Source of the DNA: JAALKW01 sp963974485 | Lineage (GTDB): Bacteria > Pseudomonadota > Gammaproteobacteria > Legionellales > Legionellaceae | Length of the DNA stretch: 64,000 nt | Assembly (NCBI GenBank): GCA_963974485.1 | Contig: CAXBBS010000002.1 | Span: forward strand, 1 to 64,000 | Direction: 5' to 3' | Part shown: piece by piece, positions 25,211 through 31,401 of the stretch | Layout of the letters: the number at the start of each line of letters is the position of its first letter | How positions within the stretch are numbered: the stretch's first letter is position 1 | Made by a program: the position numbers and the translations under genes | The notes under the pieces: model-generated | Databases searched by the model: none | What the model was told of the DNA's origin: nothing | The model's input: the letters and a program-made list of their open reading frames with translations, nothing else

Positions 25211-26971
25211 ATGTTATTTGCTCAATACAGGCCATACTCGGTTATTATAATATTATTAGTAACCATGTTAAGTTTTATATGGAGAAAATGGCCTTTTCAT
25301 GTTACGGCTATCTTAGCTTTAGCCATTGCGACGATGCTTGGTCTGGTTCCTTTAGATCAAGTATTTTCTGGCGTATATAATCCTGCGGTTATTACCGTTG
25401 CAAGCATTATGATCATCACCAGTGTTATCTCTGACTCGAAAGTGCTCGAAATTTTGATTAGTAGGCTTGACGTTTTTACGCGCACGCGATCATTACATGT
25501 TTTTTCTTTTAGTTTAGTTACAGCATTTCTATCATCATTTATGAATAATATTGGGGCGCTTGGGCTGATGATGCCGGTAAGTATAGCGACCGCAGTCAAT
25601 AATAACCGTTCACCCTCCTATCTTTTAATGCCTATCGCCATGGCGTCAGCACTGGGCGGTATGATTACATTAATTGGCACACCGTCGAATTTAATCGTTG
25701 CGAATTTTCGTGCTCAAGCATTAGGGCAGTCTTTTAGTATATTTGATTTTACCTATGTGGGTTTGCCAACGGCAATCTTAGGTGTCATCTTTATTGGCCT
25801 CATCGGTTGGCGTTTTTTACCCCGGCAAAAAAATAAAAGCAGAACCACCAAAGTACCTTATGCCTGTGAAATACTGATCCATTCAAAATCAAAATGGGTT
25901 GGTGCATCACTTAAAGATATTAGAAATAATTTCGAGCAAATGATTGAAATTAAAGGTTTGGTGAGAAAAAACAGAAAAGTTAAATTATCTTCCGAGTTAG
26001 TTATTAAATCTGGCGATCATTTTATTATTGAAGCAACGATCGATGAATTACTTAATTTATTTGACAACCGTGAGGTTGTTGTCGTTAATTCGATCGGAAA
26101 ACGAGGTAAAACGCGTCTGCATCGAGAGTATTTAATTGAAGCTGTTATTCCGGCCCAGTCTAATATAAAAGGCAAGGTATTTGATTGTGAAAGCTTCAAA
26201 CGACTTTATAAATTTACAATTATTGCGATATCCAAATCAAGTAAAACAGAAGTGAAGCATATTAAAAATATGGCATTACAGCCAGGAGATTTAGTTGTTA
26301 TACAATATAAAAAACCTAGCATCATAGACAAACTCGACACGCTTGGTTTGATTCCTTTAAAACATACCACAACCCAAGTGAGAGCAGGTATAACTGCATT
26401 TTTTCCATTAATGATTTTTTCTGCCATGATCTTACTCGTAACATTTTCTATTTTACCTGTTGAAATTGGCTTTACAGCGGCAGCTATCTTAATGATGCTG
26501 TTCGATAGTAGTGTCGTAAGAAATATTCAGGAGCGGTTTGATTGGCCCATGATTATTTTTTTAGCAGCGATGATCCCAATAGGTAATGCATTTACCCAGA
26601 CAGGTGGGGCAGCACTGATTACGGATTTTATTCTAGGGCTTTCTCATCAGCTTCCTACTGCATTAGTTATTGGCTTGTTAATGTTCATCACCATGGTTTT
26701 ATCTGATTTCATTAATAATGCAGCCACAGCGATTATCATGTCGCCCATCGCAATTAGTTTAGGTCAAGCCATGAATATATCCGTTGACGCACTGCTTATG
26801 GCTGTTGCTTTAGGTGCTTCGTGTGCGTTTTTAACGCCGATTGGGCATCAGAATAATTTACTCGTCATGGGGCCAGGAAAGTATCAGTTTTTTGATTACG
26901 GACGTATCGGTTTGCCGCTTGAGTTAATTATTTTAGTTGTCGCCACGCCGCTTATCTACTGGATTTGGTAA
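25211..26971 (+). CDS. SLC13/ArsB-type permease with central TrkA-C domains
   Basis: Polytopic inner-membrane transporter of the ion-transporter superfamily. Ten or more hydrophobic segments are split by a cytoplasmic region of about residues 215-390. That region carries two RCK_C (TrkA-C)-like repeats ('GLVRKNRKVKLSSELVIKSG', 'KNMALQPGDLVVIQY'). The inverted-repeat hairpin motifs are visible as 'FMNNIGALGLMMPVS' and 'FINNAATAIIMSPIA', with 'LIGTPSNLIV' near the first. Such proteins are usually sodium-coupled anion or sulfate carriers; the substrate here cannot be told. CGGAG lies seven bases before the ATG. The length of 586 residues is typical. Confidence 0.88.
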   Translation: MLFAQYRPYSVIIILLVTMLSFIWRKWPFHVTAILALAIATMLGLVPLDQVFSGVYNPAVITVASIMIITSVISDSKVLEILISRLDVFTRTRSLHVFSFSLVTAFLSSFMNNIGALGLMMPVSIATAVNNNRSPSYLLMPIAMASALGGMITLIGTPSNLIVANFRAQALGQSFSIFDFTYVGLPTAILGVIFIGLIGWRFLPRQKNKSRTTKVPYACEILIHSKSKWVGASLKDIRNNFEQMIEIKGLVRKNRKVKLSSELVIKSGDHFIIEATIDELLNLFDNREVVVVNSIGKRGKTRLHREYLIEAVIPAQSNIKGKVFDCESFKRLYKFTIIAISKSSKTEVKHIKNMALQPGDLVVIQYKKPSIIDKLDTLGLIPLKHTTTQVRAGITAFFPLMIFSAMILLVTFSILPVEIGFTAAAILMMLFDSSVVRNIQERFDWPMIIFLAAMIPIGNAFTQTGGAALITDFILGLSHQLPTALVIGLLMFITMVLSDFINNAATAIIMSPIAISLGQAMNISVDALLMAVALGASCAFLTPIGHQNNLLVMGPGKYQFFDYGRIGLPLELIILVVATPLIYWIW

Positions 26972-27074
26972 ATTTAAGCCAGCCTAACGTACTGCTTTCG
27001 TAGTTACGTTATATCATCATGCCACCTTGCAAAGATCAACCACGCTCTATGCATCTGTTTTATTTGCGCCACAA

Positions 27075-27107
27075 TACCCGCTACAGCGGGTAGCCGCAGG
27101 TTTTTTT
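27075..27107 (+). terminator. Possible terminator hairpin
   Basis: TACCCGC-TACA-GCGGGTA (7-bp arms at 27075-27081 and 27086-27092) is followed eight bases later by seven T residues (27101-27107). The offset between stem and T-run weakens the case. It lies in the 260-base gap between the permease and the leucine-rich-repeat gene. Confidence 0.35.
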
Positions 27108-27167
27108 GATGTTTTTGTGATTGTTATAAATAGTTTGCATAGGGAGAGCGTACATGAAGTGATAAAT

Positions 27168-27195
27168 TTGACTTAATTAAGTCTGTGTGTATAAT
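27168..27195 (+). promoter_or_regulatory. Strong sigma-70 promoter overlapped by a palindrome
   Basis: TTGACT (27168-27173) and a perfect TATAAT (27190-27195) are 16 bases apart, 37 bases before the leucine-rich-repeat ATG. A perfect 14-base palindrome GACTTAATTAAGTC (27170-27183) covers part of the -35 box and the spacer, an ideal place for a repressor dimer. The promoter match is direct; the repressor is inference. Confidence 0.65.
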
Positions 27196-27231
27196 TAAGG
27201 CCCATTTCTTGGCTTGTTGAGAATCTATATT

Positions 27232-28032
27232 ATGCAGTTAGAAAATAATGTCTTAGTACGTATTGATAATAACGATATCGTGAACGGCCAACTTATTATC
27301 CCTGGGCATGCGACAACGATTGGTGAAGAGGCATGTGTAAAATGCACGGATCTAACGCATCTTAGTATTCCTGATGATGTCATGATTCATGATGTTGCGT
27401 TTGCGTGTTGTATTAATTTAAAGGCTCTTGTTATCCCAGAAGGAATCGTTATCGGTAAGCATGCATTTGAAGGCTGCGTCAGCTTGACACAACTTAACAT
27501 TTCTTCTGGGATAACATTAGAGAAATGTGCCTTTTGGCGCTGCAGTGGTCTAACTCAGGTCATCATACACGAAGATGTAAATTTTGATGCGTCTGCATTT
27601 ATGGGCTGTGTAAATTTAAAAAATATTTTTGTATACAGCAATGATACAACTGAAATTGAGAGAGTAAAAAATTCACTGCCACAGAATCTTCGAGAGATAT
27701 GTGTAGCGCACCCGCTATATCAGGAAATAGAAAGTATCAGACAAGAAGCTTTAGGTCTGTTTAGTTATAAACCAGATGTTGCACATGATCACGTGACGTT
27801 TTTTTCCAGCTTACCAGGGGCGTCGAGTTTAGAGCGAGATAGTCGTTACTATCATGAAGCAAAGAATAAAATGCGTCGTCAGGTAATGCCTGAATATTCA
27901 GAGGATTTAGCATCTTACAAATCTGGATTAGATGTTATTGCTCTTACCTATCTACACAAATGCAAGCATGACTTTGTTTCTAACGATGAAAAAGCACATG
28001 ATGATAAAAGTCAGGTTTGTAACATCTCCTAG
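27232..28032 (+). CDS. Leucine-rich-repeat protein, BspA/LRR_5 type
   Basis: 266-residue protein. Residues about 20-140 hold five tandem LRR_5 (BspA-like) units of roughly 23 residues with a C-x-x-L-x-x-L/I-x-I-P pattern. Examples are 'IGEEACVKCTDLTHLSIPDD', 'AFACCINLKALVIPEG', 'AFEGCVSLTQLNISSG', 'AFWRCSGLTQVIIHED' and 'AFMGCVNLKNIFVYS'. The C-terminal half is helical and unrecognised. There is no signal peptide. Such repeats bind proteins; in host-associated bacteria they are common in effectors. The ATG at 27232 is preferred to an upstream TTG at 27214. Its own strong promoter lies directly upstream. The first copy of the DnaA-box element begins nine bases after its stop. Confidence 0.8.
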   Translation: MQLENNVLVRIDNNDIVNGQLIIPGHATTIGEEACVKCTDLTHLSIPDDVMIHDVAFACCINLKALVIPEGIVIGKHAFEGCVSLTQLNISSGITLEKCAFWRCSGLTQVIIHEDVNFDASAFMGCVNLKNIFVYSNDTTEIERVKNSLPQNLREICVAHPLYQEIESIRQEALGLFSYKPDVAHDHVTFFSSLPGASSLERDSRYYHEAKNKMRRQVMPEYSEDLASYKSGLDVIALTYLHKCKHDFVSNDEKAHDDKSQVCNIS

Positions 28033-28087
28033 GTGTAGTAACGCTCACAGCATACCCCAGTTTCCACACAGTCTTATCCCCAGAATT

Positions 28088-28096
28088 TGTGGATAA
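28088..28096 (-). promoter_or_regulatory. Perfect DnaA box in copy A
   Basis: TGTGGATAA is the reverse complement of the strong E. coli-type DnaA box TTATCCACA. It is paired head-to-head with TTATCCCCA (28074-28082), five bases apart. Binding is inferred from sequence only. Confidence 0.55.
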
Positions 28097-28108
28097 GCAG
28101 AAGAAAAG

Positions 28109-28125
28109 CCCTGAAGTCATCAGGG
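28109..28125 (+). terminator. Hairpin within copy A, possible terminator of the LRR gene
   Basis: CCCTGA and TCAGGG arms enclose AGTCA and are followed by TTTATCTTG. The stem is short (6 bp) but GC-rich, and the homologous place in copy B has CCTG/CAGG followed by GTTTTTC. Both copies lie downstream of a plus-strand gene. Confidence 0.45.
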
Positions 28126-28280
28126 TTTATCTTGTTAGTTTCCTGTTGTTTGACTGGTAGGCCTTATTTACCTTGGTTTTTGTCTGTGATTATTTACTAT
28201 CCACAGGCTCGGTGATTTGAGGGGGCTGGTTATACTGCCCAAATAGATGGCGTGGTTATATTCATGGGCTATGGATTAAA

Positions 28281-28289
28281 TGATATACT
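28281..28289 (+). promoter_or_regulatory. Candidate extended -10 promoter for the cold-shock gene
   Basis: TGATATACT fits the TGnTATAnT extended -10 pattern, 39 bases before the cold-shock ATG; a weak TTCATG lies 17 bases upstream of its hexamer. Consensus match only. Confidence 0.35.
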
Positions 28290-28327
28290 TCTATTTTATG
28301 TACAAGCGTAAATATTAGGAAAACATC

Positions 28328-28534
28328 ATGCAGCACAAAGGTACAGTTATACGATTTAACAAAATCAAAGGGTATGGGTTTATAAAATCAGAGACAGATA
28401 GCCAAGAAATCTTTGTTCATTTTTCTGAAGTTCAAGCATCAGGTTACAAAGAACTCAAAGTAGGGCAACACATTAGCTACACACTAAAACAAGGTGAAAA
28501 AGGCGTGTTTGCAACAGATGTTCAAGTGATCTAA
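28328..28534 (+). CDS. Cold-shock domain protein (CspA family)
   Basis: Small RNA chaperone of 68 residues consisting of one cold-shock domain. RNP1 reads 'KGYGFIK' (residues 14-20) and RNP2 'IFVHFS' (residues 28-33); the opening 'KGTVIRFNKIKGYGFIK' and the end 'GVFATDVQVI' are typical. AGGAAAACATC precedes the ATG. It is followed 11 bases later by the YheU-family gene. Whether it is cold-induced cannot be told from the sequence. Confidence 0.93.
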   Translation: MQHKGTVIRFNKIKGYGFIKSETDSQEIFVHFSEVQASGYKELKVGQHISYTLKQGEKGVFATDVQVI

Positions 28535-28545
28535 GAGCATGACCT

Positions 28546-28791
28546 ATGATCGAAATTAATCATGAGTTATTAAGTAAAGAAGCCCTAGATAACCTTATTA
28601 TGGAGGTTATTACACGCGATGGAACCGATTATGGTGAGCATGAAACGGCTATAGAAACAAAGAAGCAACAGCTCATAGCCCAGCTGAAAAGCGGGCTTGC
28701 ACTTATCGCTTATTCGGGCAACGAAAATGTCTGTGATATTATCAATGTACATGATTTTAAAAAAATCCAATCACTCGAACCTATGTGCTAG
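28546..28791 (+). CDS. YheU family (UPF0270) protein
   Basis: 81-residue protein of the YheU/UPF0270 family, whose role is unknown. The match is by pattern: 'LLSKEALDNLIMEVITRDGT', 'DYGEHETAIETKKQQLIAQL' and 'GLALIAYSGNENVCDII' parallel the E. coli protein's 'APETLDNLIESFVLREGTDY' followed by 'GEHE', 'Q' and 'SELHETVNI' segments. No signal or membrane segment. It sits 11 bases after the cold-shock gene and probably shares its transcript. Confidence 0.8.
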   Translation: MIEINHELLSKEALDNLIMEVITRDGTDYGEHETAIETKKQQLIAQLKSGLALIAYSGNENVCDIINVHDFKKIQSLEPMC

Positions 28792-28943
28792 CCATGGGCC
28801 TCGATAAAGTCAAAGACTAGACTGTTCACGTTTGCAATCAAAGTAAATAAAAAGTAAATATAATGATCACTATGTTGGGCCTTATTATTGCGTAAGGTCT
28901 TTTGACTGCGTGTGGTGTTTTATTTTTGATCTGATGGGGCGTG

Positions 28944-29243
28944 ATGGATTTTATCAAGAAATTTAGTAATACCGTGGGAATGATTGCTTTAACCGGGATG
29001 GGGTATGCTATGGCGAACCCAAGTGAAACAGCTTGTTCTGATGATGATTGTGACCGAGATTATTCGTATAAAAATTATTTGTATCCAGCGTTAGCCATAG
29101 GTGGTGTTGCATCTATGCTGTTCTTATGTGTTACCTGTCGTCCTTTGTTATCTTATGATAGCGCGAGTGATTATCGTTTGTTGAATCATGATGGAGAGAG
29201 AGAGGCGTCTGAAATAGAGGTTGCTCGCCACAGTAACGTATAA
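28944..29243 (+). CDS. Orphan small membrane protein, 99 aa
   Basis: Not recognised. From the ATG at 28944 (a GTG directly before it is also possible) it has a hydrophobic N-terminus ending 'MGYAMANPSE', which could be a signal peptide. A short acidic Cys-containing loop follows ('ACSDDDCDRD'). A second hydrophobic segment 'LYPALAIGGVASMLFLCVTC' and a polar tail come last. It sits between the YheU gene and copy B of the repeat. The start has GGGGCGTG upstream. It is likely real because of its membrane topology and codon pattern, but has no support from known families. Confidence 0.5.
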   Translation: MDFIKKFSNTVGMIALTGMGYAMANPSETACSDDDCDRDYSYKNYLYPALAIGGVASMLFLCVTCRPLLSYDSASDYRLLNHDGEREASEIEVARHSNV

Positions 29244-29297
29244 CATAAATTTATGTTTCGGGGTATTGCATTAATGCAGCTGTGGTTCGTAATAGCA

Positions 29298-29406
29298 ACG
29301 CTCACAGCATACCCCAGTTTCCACACAGTCTTATCCCCAGAATTTGTGGATAAACACAAGAAAACGCCTGAAACCAACAGGGTTTTTCTTGTTAATTTCC
29401 TGTTAC
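29298..29406 (+). repeat. DnaA-box repeat element, copy B
   Basis: Identical to copy A for 56 bases (29298-29353), then similar through the hairpin and the TTTCCTGTT tail. It holds GTTTCCACA (29317-29325), TTATCCCCA (29331-29339) and the perfect inverted box TGTGGATAA (29345-29353). A hairpin CCTG-AAACCAA-CAGG plus GTTTTTC follows (29368-29387). A further near-box TTATCAACA lies at 29454-29462. The two copies are direct repeats 1,257 bases apart. Confidence 0.85.
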
Positions 29407-29469
29407 CTGCGGGGTAAGTATGATTATTCTTGATTTTTACCTGTGGTAAACACTTATCAACAGGCATGA

Positions 29470-29498
29470 TTGGTCTCATGATTAGTCTATAGTATAAG
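29470..29498 (+). promoter_or_regulatory. Candidate sigma-70 promoter for the EEP gene
   Basis: TTGGTC (29470-29475) and TATAAG (29493-29498) are 17 bases apart, 32 bases before the ATG at 29531, just downstream of the last DnaA-like box. Consensus match only. Confidence 0.35.
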
Positions 29499-29530
29499 TA
29501 ATTAAGTAATGCATAGATTGAAAGGTTTTT

Positions 29531-31288
29531 ATGCTTAAGTATCGAGCAGTTACTGCGAATTGTGGCAATGGCACTTTAGGTATGCATGCAAGCAAGCGTA
29601 TTGCCGAGCTGCTTTGTCGTGATGGTAACGGTAAAGCAGGTCTTGATTTTTGTGCTATTAATTGCCAAGAAGTCCATTTTAGTAAGGCTAAGAAAGAACT
29701 CGAACAGGCATTAATAGATGCGAATTTAGGGCAGTATTCCGTTACGCTCGTGGGACAAATGGCAACACCAACGAAAGCAGAAAGCTTTGATGATATCCAA
29801 AATGCCGTATTTGGAAATACGGGTATGGCCAGTTTTATTATCCATAAAAATGATATAAAAGTTAATACTGACTCAGTCCAAGAAGCGAGACGAAACCCAT
29901 GGGCAAAAGCAGGCACCGCCTATAATAAAGGGGGGCTTGTAAGCCGCTGTACCATGACCAAACAATCTGAAGTTATGGATATTGAACTGGTGAGCGGTCA
30001 TTTGGATTCAAATAAAATGATGGAGCGGGCTCAAGACTGGGGCGTTATTCAAAGTAAGCTTGCTCTACCATCGAATAAAATCAAAGATTTTACAGCCCTG
30101 AGTAAAGCAATCGCTCATCTTAGGCTAAGTGGTTATGATGCCAATACACGTAATAAGATTGCTAAAGGAAAACTGGTCAATCTTTGGAAAGAAGACGTTT
30201 TTGAGTTAGAAGGACTGAAGCAAGTAGCGCTGGGTGGCAAGCGGTTTAGTGCTGATTCTACGTATAAAACAGAAGATAAAACATGCGCGACTGCTCCAAG
30301 TCCTGTAAAAAAACGTCACGGTTACACGAAAGGAGGTATGCTCGACTTTGTTGATATTCTTGATGGCACGCATAAATCTAACCATGCTATTGAAACAAAA
30401 GAGGTGGTTATTATTGGGTCAGACGACAGCTCTACGAAGAGAGATCATGCTGTTGTGATTAGTTCTGAACAAGTTTACATCGTATCCTCACCTTTCGAGC
30501 ATACGCGAGACCAAATGGCCGCAATGCTCGAGCAATCGGCACCTATTTTAGCTAAAAACATTCGCAGCCTAAAAGAGAATGAAACAAACGAAAAGAAACT
30601 GTATGAGGTATACACGCTGTATTTAAGTCAAGAAGGCTTATTAAACCAAGCGTTTTCACTTTTTAAAGAAAAACTTAGTGTTATACAACGTGTTAACAAA
30701 AAAAATATATCGGATAGTGAAGTTCAAAAGCAACTTTTTCCTTTAGAGCAAGCCGGGCCTTGGTTTCAGTCGGTCACCTTAAATAATTTCAAACAAGAAG
30801 CAAAAGCAATTCTACAAAATCAAGCGATAATACGAGGTAAAATTAAAGTTTTGGCTGAAGAATACCCCACCCGATTCACCTCAATGAAAGCAAAGCTGTG
30901 GAATACCATTAATCCAACTGCGGCGGTTGAAAAATCTCCTCCGGCTCAGCCTATTGCCCCAGGCGTTAAAGCAGTGATTAAAGGAGAAGGCTGGGATTTG
31001 GAGCAAGCCTCTGACTTATACACAAAAAAATTCAGTCAAGAATCCTGGTATCAAGCTCCTAATAAGACGGATGATGGCGATTTAAACGTCCCTTTTCCTG
31101 ACGAAAAAACAGCCATGGCGTTTAGTGAGGATATAGCAAAAAATGGACTTAGCTTTATTGTTGTTGATGACGCAACGGGTACTGTACTTGCTTATTCCAA
31201 AGGGGATGGCGTGCTTAATTATAACGATGAGCACCGAACGCTGGAGGACATTAGGTTAGATTTTCACGTAAGAAACAATACCTTGTGA
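29531..31288 (+). CDS. EEP-fold (5-phosphatase-like) protein, candidate effector
   Basis: 585 residues. The N-terminal 310 match the order of motifs in endonuclease/exonuclease/phosphatase enzymes, closest to inositol-polyphosphate 5-phosphatases. These are 'TANCGNG' (9-14), 'NCQEVHF' with the metal-binding Glu (44-50), 'NKGGLVSR' (132-139), 'SGHLDS' (155-160), 'GYDANTR' in the GDxNxR place (201-207), and 'GSDDSSTKRDH' ending in the catalytic Asp-His (296-306). The remaining 275 residues are a helical region and a C-terminal alpha/beta part ('LSFIVVDDATGTVLAYS'), not recognised. There is no signal peptide. AAAGG precedes the ATG. A phosphoinositide phosphatase acting in host cells is plausible by analogy, but nuclease or sphingomyelinase-like activity is not excluded. 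Confidence 0.62.
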   Translation: MLKYRAVTANCGNGTLGMHASKRIAELLCRDGNGKAGLDFCAINCQEVHFSKAKKELEQALIDANLGQYSVTLVGQMATPTKAESFDDIQNAVFGNTGMASFIIHKNDIKVNTDSVQEARRNPWAKAGTAYNKGGLVSRCTMTKQSEVMDIELVSGHLDSNKMMERAQDWGVIQSKLALPSNKIKDFTALSKAIAHLRLSGYDANTRNKIAKGKLVNLWKEDVFELEGLKQVALGGKRFSADSTYKTEDKTCATAPSPVKKRHGYTKGGMLDFVDILDGTHKSNHAIETKEVVIIGSDDSSTKRDHAVVISSEQVYIVSSPFEHTRDQMAAMLEQSAPILAKNIRSLKENETNEKKLYEVYTLYLSQEGLLNQAFSLFKEKLSVIQRVNKKNISDSEVQKQLFPLEQAGPWFQSVTLNNFKQEAKAILQNQAIIRGKIKVLAEEYPTRFTSMKAKLWNTINPTAAVEKSPPAQPIAPGVKAVIKGEGWDLEQASDLYTKKFSQESWYQAPNKTDDGDLNVPFPDEKTAMAFSEDIAKNGLSFIVVDDATGTVLAYSKGDGVLNYNDEHRTLEDIRLDFHVRNNTL

Positions 31289-31339
31289 GAAATTGTGTAT
31301 GATTCAAACAAATTGCTGACCTAAATGCTTTTGGTTAAA

Positions 31340-31368
31340 TTGATATCATATGGGATTTATTGTACACT
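31340..31368 (+). promoter_or_regulatory. Candidate sigma-70 promoter for the ankyrin gene
   Basis: TTGATA (31340-31345) and TACACT (31363-31368) are 17 bases apart, 33 bases before the ATG at 31402. Consensus match only. Confidence 0.4.
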
Positions 31369-31401
31369 TAGTGATTTCTTTTTATTGATGTGTTTTAGGG
31401 T

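Larger units (their letters stand above)
28041..28148 (+). repeat. DnaA-box repeat element, copy A
   Basis: The first 56 bases (28041-28096) are identical to 29298-29353; similarity continues to about 28148. The core contains GTTTCCACA (28060-28068), TTATCCCCA (28074-28082) and TGTGGATAA (28088-28096). The last is a perfect inverted DnaA box (TTATCCACA); the others are one or two mismatches away. The second and third form a dyad. A hairpin CCCTGA-AGTCA-TCAGGG followed by TTTATCTTG comes next (28109-28125). Another near-box, CTATCCACA, lies just beyond at 28197-28205. Confidence 0.85.

Noticed and set aside
29482..29916. 144-residue minus frame antisense to the EEP gene
   Set aside because: It shadows the better-supported plus-strand gene, has no recognisable domain and no ribosome binding site.
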